A stretch of 48,918 nt of DNA from Scytonema tolypothrichoides VB-61278 (GTDB lineage: Bacteria > Cyanobacteriota > Cyanobacteriia > Cyanobacteriales > Nostocaceae). Numbering within the stretch: position 1 is the first letter of the stretch; each line of letters begins with the position of its first letter. Both the position numbers and the translations under genes were made by a program. The notes beneath the pieces are model-generated. The model saw only the letters and a program-made list of their open reading frames with translations, had not been told where the DNA came from and searched no databases. Positions 36,135 to 44,600 of the stretch are shown here, one piece after another. The stretch is from NCBI RefSeq assembly GCF_000828085.3, contig NZ_JXCA02000019.1, forward strand, positions 235,437-284,354, in the 5' to 3' direction.

Positions 36135-36881
36135 CTAACTCACCTTGGCAGCAGCATCTATACCATCTTTAATGAGACGACCATCTTCCATGTAGACAAT
36201 GCGATCGGCAATATCAAGGATGCGGTTGTCATGAGTCACCAGCAAAATTGTACAGCTTTGTTCTTTCGCTAGCTTCTGCATCAATTCCACGACATCACGC
36301 CCAGATTTTTTATCTAGCGCAGCAGTGGGTTCGTCTGCCAAAATAATTTTAGGTTGGGAAACCAAAGCACGGGCAATAGCAACCCGTTGCTTTTGCCCAC
36401 CCGACATATTTTCTGGGTAGTAATCGGCACGATGTCCCAAACCAACACTCTCGAGCATAGCAACTGCTTTGGCATCCATATCCTGATCCAAAAATTCATC
36501 ATGCAACTCCATTGACATCCGCACATTTTCCTTAGCTGTCAAGAACGTCATCAAGTTATGTGCTTGGAAAATATAACCAATATTGCAGCGAATCTGCGTC
36601 AACTGCTTCTTGCTCGCGCCGCAGATTTCTTGCCCTAAAATCTTTAAACTACCTTCTTGAGCAGACCGCAGTCCACCCATCAGGGTTAATAGTGTCGTTT
36701 TTCCTGAACCTGAGGGTCCAGTCATAATGATAATGTCACCTGGGTAAATGTCCAAGTTAATGTCGAATAATGCTTGTTTGCGAAGGTCACCGCTACCAAA
36801 GTAATGGTTGAGATTATGGACAGAAATAACAGGTTCTGTCGTTGGAGATGGCTTAGATTGAGAAGAGTTGATGGTTTGCAT
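36135..36881 (-). CDS. devA: ABC exporter ATP-binding subunit, DevA family
   Basis: This 248-residue ATPase has Walker A at 55-62 (GPSGSGKT), the signature MSGGQKQRVAIARAL, Walker B IILADEPTAALD and the switch His in LLVTHDNR. The overall sequence (NHYFGSGDLRKQALFDINLDIYPGDI) is that of DevA. In Anabaena, DevA works with DevB and DevC to export heterocyst glycolipids through a TolC-like pore. Here it is the last gene of the TetR-led cluster, separated from devC by the P450 and hydrolase genes. Its cargo in this cluster is not known. Confidence 0.95.
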   Translation of the reverse strand: MQTINSSQSKPSPTTEPVISVHNLNHYFGSGDLRKQALFDINLDIYPGDIIIMTGPSGSGKTTLLTLMGGLRSAQEGSLKILGQEICGASKKQLTQIRCNIGYIFQAHNLMTFLTAKENVRMSMELHDEFLDQDMDAKAVAMLESVGLGHRADYYPENMSGGQKQRVAIARALVSQPKIILADEPTAALDKKSGRDVVELMQKLAKEQSCTILLVTHDNRILDIADRIVYMEDGRLIKDGIDAAAKVS

Positions 36882-36986
36882 AAGATTTACGCTTTCAAGT
36901 ATTTAGCTTATTAAAAATACTGTTATTTTTGAACTGTTAACAGTCAACAGCTTCACGAACAAATGACATATCTTAAGGCAATTTCA

Positions 36987-38720
36987 TTATTCAAGATTTT
37001 GAATTTTAGGCTTCTCTGGAGATGAGAAGTTTTGTGAGCCTGGACAAGAAAGATTTTGTGTTTGAGATAACTGAGTTGTAGTGAGAGAACGTACAAGAAA
37101 AAGCGGCAGAGGAGGTTGACTCAATGCTTTGATGTAGGATGGATTAAGATATTCACGATACTGTAATTGACCAGCGACATAAGTTTTTGCAAAAGCCAAA
37201 CTCATTGCTTTAAGATAGCGGCGGGCGAGGGCTGGGTGGGGGTGAGCTAACTGACCAGGAATAGGGAAAGTACGATTCGCAAATTCTTGGTTGTCAAAAA
37301 CGTGGGTTCCGTTTTGCATCAAAACCAAGTACTTATCAGAACTAGAAAGCCAGCTAAAGGGGCAGATTTGTTCCACAACTGCTGGTGTGACAACATCATT
37401 GCTACCTGCAATCAGCATCACAGGAACCTGAATCTGACGCAGACCTTTTTGCCCGAAAATACCACTACTGAAAGGTTTCATGGCTAAAACTGCTTGAATG
37501 CGCTTGTCTTGCAAGTGATAACTTGTTTTATCAGGCAAATTCAACGCCAAGCACTGAAGTAAAAGTGAGACATTCGCTGCATTCAGGTTGGAGTTATCGA
37601 CACGGCATTCTTGCTCGAGTTGTTCAAAATTCAACTGTGCTCCTGCTAAAGCTAGTGCTGTGTAGCCACCAAAAGAGTGACCAAGCATACCCACCTGTTG
37701 GAGATTTAAACGACCTTGCATTCGGGGATGAGATTGAGAAAGACGTTCTAGTTCATCGAGTAAATAACTCACATCCTTCGGTCGGTTGATGAATTCTTCG
37801 GTTTCTACAACTTCCTTTGCGGTACCTTGAAACAAACTTTGTAATTGCTGACCATTACTACCAGGATGTTCAAGACTAGCAACTGCAAAGCCATGAGAAG
37901 CTAAATGTTGAGCCAGATCGGCAAAATCTGTACGGTCAGATCCGACACCGTGGGAAATCACAAGTACGGGAGCAGGAGTTGGAAGTTGAGGTAGGTAAAG
38001 GTCGGCTTTGAGAGAGCGACTACGGATACGGTCATGGAAAACGAGTGTTTGTTTATGCCATTGCACTTTACCTGGTTGCTGCAAGTCAAGAGGTTGGGTA
38101 GGATTGACAGGTGAAGAAGCAGTGGCTTCAATTTGCGATTGTTGTTCAACCAATGCAGTGACTTTATCAGTTTTGTCAATCAGTTGATCAAATGCGCCAA
38201 CAATCTCAAAGGCTAGTGTAGAGTTGATACGTATTGTCGGTGAGGGAAATTTCTTGATCACTTCGAGCGCAGTTATACCCTGTTTGTCTGCTGCTGCCAA
38301 AATCAAAGCAGAACGAAGTGCATAGAAGCCATTTTGTTGGGAATCCATCTTAACCAAATCGCCCAGAAACTGCAGCATCTTGACTCCCATTGAAGAGTAA
38401 AGAAATTGAGCAACTGTAACGGAACTTAACTTAATTCGATATTGCAAGATTTTCCGTAACTGCACGAGTTCTTGCGGCTTAATATGCTGAGCATAGAAAG
38501 CTAATTCATTGTCCTTTTTGCCAGTTCGCGCATAAGCATCTAGGGAAGCAACAGAAATTGAAAATTCTCCCCAACCAGAGGAAAAAGAAATACGTTCAGC
38601 CCCGAAAGCAGGCATGGCTGTGAAAATTGTGGATAAACAGCTTAATGCCAATGCTTGCAGCCAATGCTTTCTGCCGCCGTTCGCACTCTGTTTGAAGCTA
38701 TGCCAGTGACGATAATTCAT
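36987..38720 (-). CDS. Secreted DUF1400 - alpha/beta hydrolase
   Basis: This 577-residue protein starts with a signal peptide (about 17-40, ending AMPAFGAE). A DUF1400 domain follows (about 40-165, ERISFSSGWGEFSISVASLDAYARTG) and then a large dienelactone-hydrolase-like fold. The fold has PVLVISHGVGSDRTDF, the nucleophile elbow GMLGHSFGGYTAL, VMLIAGSNDVVTP with the acid, and a His in NGTHVFDN. DUF1400 hydrolases are a cyanobacterial family of unknown substrate. Export fits a role in processing a molecule that the DevBCA pump has moved out. It lies 80 bases after the P450 gene and 105 before devA. Confidence 0.9.
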   Translation of the reverse strand: MNYRHWHSFKQSANGGRKHWLQALALSCLSTIFTAMPAFGAERISFSSGWGEFSISVASLDAYARTGKKDNELAFYAQHIKPQELVQLRKILQYRIKLSSVTVAQFLYSSMGVKMLQFLGDLVKMDSQQNGFYALRSALILAAADKQGITALEVIKKFPSPTIRINSTLAFEIVGAFDQLIDKTDKVTALVEQQSQIEATASSPVNPTQPLDLQQPGKVQWHKQTLVFHDRIRSRSLKADLYLPQLPTPAPVLVISHGVGSDRTDFADLAQHLASHGFAVASLEHPGSNGQQLQSLFQGTAKEVVETEEFINRPKDVSYLLDELERLSQSHPRMQGRLNLQQVGMLGHSFGGYTALALAGAQLNFEQLEQECRVDNSNLNAANVSLLLQCLALNLPDKTSYHLQDKRIQAVLAMKPFSSGIFGQKGLRQIQVPVMLIAGSNDVVTPAVVEQICPFSWLSSSDKYLVLMQNGTHVFDNQEFANRTFPIPGQLAHPHPALARRYLKAMSLAFAKTYVAGQLQYREYLNPSYIKALSQPPLPLFLVRSLTTTQLSQTQNLSCPGSQNFSSPEKPKIQNLE

Positions 38721-38800
38721 ATGCAGAATTTGAATGAAAACTGGTTTTTACTATCGCTGTAGCAGCAGGCGATTGAAAGCATCAGCAATAGAATCAACTA

Positions 38801-40030
38801 TCAAAACTTCACGGGTAACGCTTGAAGACCGCGTATATGCATACCGGGACGCCAGCACAATTCTTCAGGTGCAACGGCTAATTGTAGATTGGGCAGCCGA
38901 CGTAGCAGTGTGTTAATCGCAATCTCTCCTTCAAGACGTGCAAGCGGTGCCCCCAGACAGTAGTGGATGCCATGTCCGAAGGCGATGTGCTGGTTGACTT
39001 TACGAGTAATTTTCAGCACCTCAGGATCATCAAACTGCTTCGGGTCGTGATTAGCGGCAACAAGTATCACTAATACGACATCACCTTTAGAAATTACCTG
39101 TCCGCCAATTTCCACATCTTCGCAGGCATAACGTATTGTTGCCGTCTCAACAGACCCGTTATACCGTAAGAACTCTTCGACCGCCGACTTAATTAGCGAT
39201 GGGTCTTTCTTGAGTAGGGTCAGCTGATCAGGGTGTTGCAGCAAAGCCAATGTGCCGTTGCCGATCAAATTGACTGTAGTCTCGTGTCCAGCAATGATGA
39301 GAAGATATACCATCGAGATGAGCTCGTTTTCATCAAGCTTGTCGCCTTGCTCTTCCGCCGTAATCAGCGCACTGATCAGATCGCTGGTGGGGTTCATACG
39401 TCGCTTGTTCAACAATGTGCGGAGGTATTCAAAAAATTCTGCCGCTACCACAAGGGCTTCTGCATCAAGGTCAGGCTGCATAATGTCAGCTTTCTCAACT
39501 ATTGCGTTCGACCAATGGCGAAACTTGTCATGATCAGTACTGGGAATGCCAAGCATTTCCGAGATGACAGTAATAGACAAGGGAAATGCATACTCTGTGA
39601 GCAAATCCATCAACCCTTTATCCTGCACTGCATCCAACAGTTCATCAGCAATTTTTTGAATGCGCGGACGCAGTTCCTCGATTCTTCGAGCCGTGAACCC
39701 TTTTGAAACAAGACCGCGTAGCCGGGAATGAGCGGGCGGATCGCTGCTAAGCATATTACGATCAAGAACGTTCCATATTTTTAATATGGATTCATCTATC
39801 GGCTGGTCTGCGAACTGCTCGGGTGACATTACTTTACGGTAATCCTTCACAAAGCGTGGATCTTTCATGACTGCTATGACATCGTCATATCGCGTGATGA
39901 CCCATACCGGTTGACCGTTGGATTGCATCGCACGATAAACTGGAGCATTCTTACGCAAGTGAGCATAGGTGGGATAAGGATTGGCTTTAAATGCAGGGCT
40001 AAACAGATCAACTTGTTCATTGACAGCCAT
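38801..40030 (-). CDS. Cytochrome P450, soluble bacterial type
   Basis: This 409-residue P450 has the oxygen-binding I-helix (LLIIAGHETTVN), the ExxR motif (VEEFLRYNG) and the heme loop FGHGIHYCLGAPLARLE with the axial ligand Cys358. It is soluble, like class I bacterial P450s of the CYP107/CYP109 kind, and needs a ferredoxin and reductase as donors. Start: the frame extends to 40087, but the ATG at 40030 has AAGGAG 7 bases upstream. The N-terminus (NEQVDLFSPAFKANPYPTYAHL) is canonical. The substrate is likely a lipid or terpenoid, judging from the exporter genes around it; this is inference. An operator-like motif lies 59 bases upstream. Confidence 0.96.
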   Translation of the reverse strand: MAVNEQVDLFSPAFKANPYPTYAHLRKNAPVYRAMQSNGQPVWVITRYDDVIAVMKDPRFVKDYRKVMSPEQFADQPIDESILKIWNVLDRNMLSSDPPAHSRLRGLVSKGFTARRIEELRPRIQKIADELLDAVQDKGLMDLLTEYAFPLSITVISEMLGIPSTDHDKFRHWSNAIVEKADIMQPDLDAEALVVAAEFFEYLRTLLNKRRMNPTSDLISALITAEEQGDKLDENELISMVYLLIIAGHETTVNLIGNGTLALLQHPDQLTLLKKDPSLIKSAVEEFLRYNGSVETATIRYACEDVEIGGQVISKGDVVLVILVAANHDPKQFDDPEVLKITRKVNQHIAFGHGIHYCLGAPLARLEGEIAINTLLRRLPNLQLAVAPEELCWRPGMHIRGLQALPVKF

Positions 40031-40088
40031 ATTTAACTCCTTGTTAGATAGTGAAAAACGTATGTGACATTCGTAGGTAGCAGTCATC

Positions 40089-40108
40089 TATATCTAACAT
40101 TCGATATA
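40089..40108 (-). promoter_or_regulatory. Candidate TetR operator upstream of the P450 gene
   Basis: TATATCTAACATTCGATATA has partial dyad symmetry (16 of 20 positions match its own reverse complement). It lies 59-78 bases before the P450 start. Closely similar 20-mers lie at 41543-41562 and 43593-43612, each beside a gene of this cluster. Confidence 0.65.
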
Positions 40109-40202
40109 GTTAAAAGCTCGCTTCTGGGAAGAGCATGGCAATCTGTTATGTGTGAAAGCCACGTTGCACGCTTGTTTCTTCTAAACAAACTAACAAAGAA
40201 AC

Positions 40203-41369
40203 TTAGAAAACATCAGCAGGGTCAGCGGCTTGTAGTTTTCGCATCGCTACTGCCCCAGAGGCACTACACATTAAAACTGTGAGTACAAACACAGTTATCG
40301 CACGAGTAAGTGTCATCCCAATGGGAAGCAGTGTCGCTGCATACGTTAACTGATAGAGTCCAATCGAAATCAAAAATCCAGGGAAATAGCCCAATACTGC
40401 CAACAGCAAGGCTTCTTGAAACAACACACCCAAAAGATAGGTGTCTGTATATCCCATTGCTTTTAATGTAGCATACTCTGGTAAATGATCCGAAACATCA
40501 CTGTAGAGAATCTGGTAAACAATCACGATTCCCACAATAAATCCAACAACGACACCCAGCCCGAAAATGAATCCAATTGTTCCTTGGCTTTCCCAATAGT
40601 GTTTTTCCACCTCAGCAAAGCCTTCCGGTGTCAAAACTTGCACATCTGGTGACAAAACTTTTGCAAGTTGCGCTTGAACTTGGCTTAGGTCGAAACCTGG
40701 TTTAAGTTGGATCAAACCAATTTCAACTTGCTCCGGTCGCCGTTGGGGAAACAACTTGAGAAACGTTGAGTCACTCATGATAACATTGCCATCAGCAGCA
40801 AAGGAAGCTCCAATGGTAAACAGTCCTGTGACCTGAATGTTCTGTCGATTGACTTCTGCTTCTGTTGTTTTTTGCTTTTGCACAGCATCAGCGATCGCTC
40901 CATATTCTGGACGAGAGGCGCGGTCAAACAGCACCGTGTTCAGAAGTTTCAACTGCGGTATATTTTGCTTGACTTCTGGTAACTGAAAGCTAGAGGCGTA
41001 GGGGTCAATTCCCCAAGCTAAGATGACGCGGTTGATGCGAGTTTCTGGGTTTTTCCAATCTCCCCTATCCATGTAGATACCACTGACTGACTTAACCCCT
41101 TGATGACCCAACGCTTGATAGAGTCGTTCTCTTGAAAAACTTTTGACTGCAGAAATACTTTGAAAATGAGGGTTGATAACAATCAAATCTGCTTCAAGTA
41201 AGCGGTGAGGCTGTGTGGCACTGTCATAAAGTGCATCTTGGAAACCCAATTGCACAAGCATCAACATATCTGCAAAGGCAATGCCTGCCACTGCCACCGC
41301 TAGACGAGTTTTTTCTTTCATCACCTGCCGCCATGCCAGCGGGGTTTTGCGAAACCATTTGCCAGACAT
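40203..41369 (-). CDS. devC: ABC exporter permease, DevC family
   Basis: This 388-residue permease has the FtsX/MacB-like layout. One N-terminal transmembrane helix lies in KTRLAVAVAGIAFADMLMLVQLG. A large periplasmic domain with the DevC-specific ADLIVINPHFQSI and IVLFDRASRPEYG-like segments follows. Three C-terminal helices end it (GFIFGLGVVVGFIVGIVIVYQIL, LLGVLFQEALLLAVLGYFPGF and ITVFVLTVLMCSASGAVAM). Together with DevB and DevA it would form the inner-membrane exporter. The gap to the upstream devB (210 bases) carries a candidate operator and a TATAAT, so it may have its own promoter. Confidence 0.94.
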   Translation of the reverse strand: MSGKWFRKTPLAWRQVMKEKTRLAVAVAGIAFADMLMLVQLGFQDALYDSATQPHRLLEADLIVINPHFQSISAVKSFSRERLYQALGHQGVKSVSGIYMDRGDWKNPETRINRVILAWGIDPYASSFQLPEVKQNIPQLKLLNTVLFDRASRPEYGAIADAVQKQKTTEAEVNRQNIQVTGLFTIGASFAADGNVIMSDSTFLKLFPQRRPEQVEIGLIQLKPGFDLSQVQAQLAKVLSPDVQVLTPEGFAEVEKHYWESQGTIGFIFGLGVVVGFIVGIVIVYQILYSDVSDHLPEYATLKAMGYTDTYLLGVLFQEALLLAVLGYFPGFLISIGLYQLTYAATLLPIGMTLTRAITVFVLTVLMCSASGAVAMRKLQAADPADVF

Positions 41370-41542
41370 AATTGAATATGCTTATCTTCAAAATTTTTGT
41401 GGTTTGTTACGTTGGTATGCTATTGATGACTAAAACTGATTTCATCGGTGCGTTCCTCCCAAAAGAATTGCCAAAATGAGAACCAGATCCGGGGCGTAGT
41501 GCAAAGCATTTGTAGGATTCTCCTCATGCTTGTCTATTTAAT

Positions 41543-41562
41543 TATACCAAACATTCGATATA
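41543..41562 (-). promoter_or_regulatory. Candidate TetR operator and -10 upstream of devC
   Basis: TATACCAAACATTCGATATA shares the AACATTCGATATA core with the P450 site. On the minus strand it overlaps a TATAAT (complement of 41541-41546), about 172 bases before the devC start. A second, separately regulated transcript for devC is plausible. Confidence 0.6.
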
Positions 41563-41579
41563 AAGCTAACCAAAAAAAT

Positions 41580-42860
41580 TCATAGTTCAATTGCTGTTTG
41601 CACCTGTAAGTTGGTCAACCCTGCAACTTTCTTACTATCCTCAGGGTTCAGACGAATTTTCACCTCGACAACTCGCTTATCCAAATTTTCTCCAGGTTGA
41701 TTGCTGAAAACGTTCTGTCGGTTTACCTGTAAGCCAATCTGGGAAACGACTCCCCGAAGTTGTCCGTTAATTGCTTGTCCTGTAACGACTGCCTTTTGTC
41801 CGGGTTTAACTTTACCAATGTCAGTTTGATAAATCTCCGCCACTGCGACCATTTGGTCATTTTGCGCCAAATCTACAATGCCCTCTTCCGCAATCTTTTC
41901 TCCGGTTCGCGTGCGAATTTTGAGAATTTGCCCTGCCATTGGTGCCTTAATATAAGCTTGTTCCAACTCAGTTTTGGCGCGGTTGACTGCGGCTTTTGCC
42001 TGTTCAACTTCAGTATTTGCTGCTTGTACATCTACTGGACGGACTTCAGCAATTTTATTTAAAGTTGCTTTAGCTTCCTTGATTTCTTGTTCTCGAGAAG
42101 CTTGGATACGTCTAAGATTGGCACGTGCTTCGCTTAGTTGCTGCGATCGAGATTCCTGAATGCGTTTGAGATTAGCTTGCGCCGCTTTGAGTTGTTGCTG
42201 AGTTGTTTGCATAGCCAAGCGCTTGGTATCCCGTAATGAGGTAGAAATCGCTCCCTCCTGATAAAGTGTTTGATGGCGGTTGTAATCCATTTGAGCATTA
42301 TCCAACTGTGCTTTCATTTCGGCGATGGTTGCTTTTTGGGCTTCAGTTTCTGTGGCTTGTTCTGCCTGTAGACGAGAAATCGTTGCTTTTTGAGCTTCAA
42401 TTTCCGTGTCCTTTTCTGCCAGTAAGCGCTCAATTGTTGCCTGTTGTGCTTGAATTTCTCCTAGTTTCGCTCCGGCTTTAACTTGTGTTAGCTTTGCCTG
42501 GGAAACACTGAGTTGTTTTTCTGCTTGCTGCAGGGCACTTTGGAGTTTCTTGTGCGAACTCAAAATTGCCACAACCTGTGCTGCTGCTACTCGATCACCT
42601 TCCTTAACCAGTATTTGAGCGATGCGATCGCCATTCAAATCCATTGGTGCAGACAAGTTAATCACCTCTGCTTCTGGTTCTAGTCGTCCTAGTGCAGCCA
42701 CTTTAGGAGGTGCTGTCTCTACAGGCTGAGATGATTTTGGTTTGTCTTGTCCAAACTGAGAAATAGTATGAACACCAATTCCTGTGATGCAAATGGCACC
42801 AAAAGCTAACCAAGTCAACCATCGATTAGAATTTTTAGATAACAGCTTCAGACTCATCAT
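41580..42860 (-). CDS. devB: Periplasmic adaptor (HlyD/MFP), DevB family
   Basis: This 426-residue membrane-fusion protein has a TM anchor (about 13-33, RWLTWLAFGAICITGIGV). The first half of the lipoyl domain contains VAALGRLEPEAEVINLSAP. A long alpha-helical hairpin (about 105-285) is rich in A, Q, K and E heptads, and the second half contains IKAPMAGQILKIRTRTGEKI. A beta-barrel region follows. DevB bridges the DevC/DevA pump to a TolC-type outer-membrane tunnel. A GGAG ribosome-binding site lies 6 bases before the first of two adjacent ATGs. It is 51 bases after tetR and probably shares its transcript. Confidence 0.95.
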   Translation of the reverse strand: MMSLKLLSKNSNRWLTWLAFGAICITGIGVHTISQFGQDKPKSSQPVETAPPKVAALGRLEPEAEVINLSAPMDLNGDRIAQILVKEGDRVAAAQVVAILSSHKKLQSALQQAEKQLSVSQAKLTQVKAGAKLGEIQAQQATIERLLAEKDTEIEAQKATISRLQAEQATETEAQKATIAEMKAQLDNAQMDYNRHQTLYQEGAISTSLRDTKRLAMQTTQQQLKAAQANLKRIQESRSQQLSEARANLRRIQASREQEIKEAKATLNKIAEVRPVDVQAANTEVEQAKAAVNRAKTELEQAYIKAPMAGQILKIRTRTGEKIAEEGIVDLAQNDQMVAVAEIYQTDIGKVKPGQKAVVTGQAINGQLRGVVSQIGLQVNRQNVFSNQPGENLDKRVVEVKIRLNPEDSKKVAGLTNLQVQTAIEL

Positions 42861-42911
42861 TTCTCACTCCTATTATCAAAAAATTGAGCAAATATTTCTT
42901 CTTTGAAGATG

Positions 42912-43505
42912 TTAATTTCTGGATGAAATGTTCAATATTTGTTTCTCCAGATATGCTGTCAGCATTTTACCAAGTAGGGCAAATTGTTCGGTCATAGAAA
43001 TGTTTTCAGGACCCAATAGCTGCTCCAGAATTAAGCCATCAATAAGGTTCAAGACTAAAGAGATGAGCACCGGTTCATGAATGCCCAAAAAATCAGAGAC
43101 TGCCTGGTGGTATCGCTTCTTGGCACGTTTAAAACCACTACTATTCTGCATATCCTTTGAGTCTTGATGCTGACAAAAATCAACCCAAAGCAAAGTCTGC
43201 TTGATAAAATAATCCTCGTTTTTAGCCAAGAATCTTCCGAAAGCTTCCATGCGTTCTTGTAGCGTTTGCGTTCCTTGCAACTCAGCCGCTGCCATCAATA
43301 CATCCTGCTGGCTTATTTCTTCAACTAATTGCTCAAACAGAGCTTTTTTACTAGGAAAGTAGTGATACAGTGTCCCAGTAGAAACGCCTATACCTTGGGC
43401 AATTTCACGCATTGTAATTGCAGAATAGCTTTTTTGGGCAAATAGGTCAAAGCACTTGCTGAGTAGTTCTTTACGGTATTGGTCATGGTCAACAATTTTA
43501 GGCAT
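42912..43505 (-). CDS. TetR/AcrR-family transcriptional regulator
   Basis: This 197-residue regulator has an N-terminal TetR helix-turn-helix (about 11-57): LLSKCFDLFAQKSYSAITMREIAQGIGVSTGTLYHYFPSKKALFEQLV. The C-terminal domain is ligand-binding and all-helical. The frame extends to 43532, but the ATG at 43505 starts the canonical MPKIVDHDQYRKEL. TetR-family repressors leave DNA when a small ligand binds and often control efflux genes. Here it heads the DevBCA/P450 cluster and has a candidate operator over its own promoter, which predicts autorepression and control of at least devC and the P450 gene. Confidence 0.94.
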   Translation of the reverse strand: MPKIVDHDQYRKELLSKCFDLFAQKSYSAITMREIAQGIGVSTGTLYHYFPSKKALFEQLVEEISQQDVLMAAAELQGTQTLQERMEAFGRFLAKNEDYFIKQTLLWVDFCQHQDSKDMQNSSGFKRAKKRYHQAVSDFLGIHEPVLISLVLNLIDGLILEQLLGPENISMTEQFALLGKMLTAYLEKQILNISSRN

Positions 43506-43592
43506 AAAGCAAGAGAAAGAAATATCAATCACTTGTTAGTTCAAAAACCAACACGGCTTAGGTACTCATCCACAGGAATGAGTCCGCTTTTT

Positions 43593-43612
43593 TATATCTA
43601 ACAATCGTTATT
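43593..43612 (-). promoter_or_regulatory. Candidate TetR operator over the tetR promoter
   Basis: TATATCTAACAATCGTTATT contains the symmetrical core TAAC-AATC-GTTA. On the minus strand it overlaps the -10 TATAAT (complement of 43610-43615) and the predicted start site, an ideal place for repression. It shares 13 or more aligned positions with the sites at 40089 and 41543. Confidence 0.65.
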
Positions 43613-43638
43613 ATATAAGCCCGTGAATTTAAACGCAA
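43610..43638 (-). promoter_or_regulatory. tetR promoter
   Basis: On the minus strand TTGCGT (complement of 43633-43638) and TATAAT (complement of 43610-43615) are separated by 17 bases. Transcription would start near 43603, giving a leader of about 100 nt to the tetR ATG at 43505. Confidence 0.6.
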
Positions 43639-43668
43639 CATTCTTGCTTGTTTTCCTGTAGATGCTGT

Positions 43669-43811
43669 AGGTGTTTCTTTCATCCATAACAGGTGGTGTG
43701 CCGCCTGTGGGGCGCTTTCAAGAAACACAGGGGTTTCGGGGTTTCAGGGGGTCACGGGAAAAAGGTGTTTCTTTGATTCGTCGCGGGTGGTGCGCTGCCC
43801 GTGAGGCGCTT
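43669..43811. repeat. Two 49-base structured direct repeats
   Basis: Copy 1 (43669-43717) and copy 2 (43763-43811) begin AGGTGTTTCTTT and end GGCGCTT. In between each forms a 7-bp hairpin: CAGGTGG/CCGCCTG with a TGTG loop, and CGGGTGG/CTGCCCG with a TGCG loop. One base pair changes from A-T to G-C between copies, which keeps the stem. Confidence 0.7.
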
Positions 43812-43876
43812 ACATTTTGCACCTGGTAAAACAAATGTCAATAGTCTAAACATATTATTTGACTGGATTCTTGTCC

Positions 43877-43927
43877 GCCTAGGACTGTAAGTCCCAGGCT
43901 TATAGGCGAAGTCCATTAAAATGGACT
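43877..43927. repeat. Double hairpin element
   Basis: GCCTAGGACT (43877-43886) pairs with AGTCCCAGGC (43890-43899), with one mismatch. AGTCCATT (43910-43917) pairs perfectly with AATGGACT (43920-43927). This looks like a dispersed cyanobacterial palindromic repeat. Confidence 0.6.
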
Positions 43928-44254
43928 GAAATTCGTACTAATTTATGAGTATCTTTCAATACTAGATTAGACAAGAATTCGTGGTTTACTCGTAATGATG
44001 CAAGATTTGAGTAACCCTGTTGTGAAAGAACTTTTTTTGGCAGAAGAAGGGCGATTAGCTGCTTCATTTTTCATATTAGTTCCTATGCCAACAGTTCTAT
44101 GAAAAGATTCCTTAATGACTAATGAACAGATAGCTCACTACCTGCTGACACTCACAAATACCTCGTTAGTCTGACCAAATTCAACATTACTAAAACTTAT
44201 AATGACTTGGAAAAAGCAAATACATAAGTTAGCAAGTTATGACTCGACTGACAA

Positions 44255-44527
44255 ATGAGTGATAAATATCTGCTCAAACTGTATATTACAGGATACACGC
44301 CCCGGTCTCAACGAGCGATATCCAATTTGATTCAGTTGTGCGAGTCACACCTGCACAATAGACATGAGATAGTAATTATAGATGTGCTGGAGCAACCCCA
44401 AGTTGCTGAAGCTGAGAAAATTTTAGTAACCCCAACTTTAATTAAGGAATTTCCCTTACCAAAAGTACGAATTATCGGTGATCTATCAAATACACACACA
44501 GTTTTGTTAGGGCTTAATATTCCCTAG
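44255..44527 (+). CDS. kaiB: KaiB-family protein
   Basis: This 90-residue protein is clearly of the KaiB family. It reads YLLKLYITGYTPRSQRAISNL, then IVIIDVLEQPQVAEAEKILVTPTLIKEFPLPKVRIIGDLS, ending near LLGLNIP. KaiB is a fold-switching thioredoxin-like protein that binds KaiC in the night state. It is shorter than clock KaiB (about 102 residues) and lacks the acidic C-terminal tail. The conserved TPTL and IIGDL motifs remain. It probably pairs with the KaiC 73 bases downstream as a non-canonical KaiB-KaiC unit. No kaiA is near. Confidence 0.93.
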   Translation: MSDKYLLKLYITGYTPRSQRAISNLIQLCESHLHNRHEIVIIDVLEQPQVAEAEKILVTPTLIKEFPLPKVRIIGDLSNTHTVLLGLNIP

Positions 44528-44600
44528 AAGCAGTAAAATACATTAAGAATACTAATCAGTGGTATTGAATTTATTAATATAAAAGTTTAAATTTCACCAA

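Larger units (their letters stand above)
43639..44254. other. Intergenic region between the tetR promoter and kaiB
   Basis: No convincing gene was found. The region holds two 49-base structured repeats (43669-43717 and 43763-43811), a composite hairpin element (43877-43927) and a 35-codon frame at 43995 (MMQDLSNPVVKELFLAEE...), which lacks a ribosome-binding site and support. Its far end is the kaiB leader. Confidence 0.6.

Noticed and set aside
39233-39706. 157-codon frame antisense to the P450 gene
   Set aside because: The minus strand encodes an intact P450 with all motifs; the plus-strand frame is a shadow.
43995-44102. 35-codon frame upstream of kaiB
   Set aside because: It lacks a ribosome-binding site and is too short to judge; left as unsupported.
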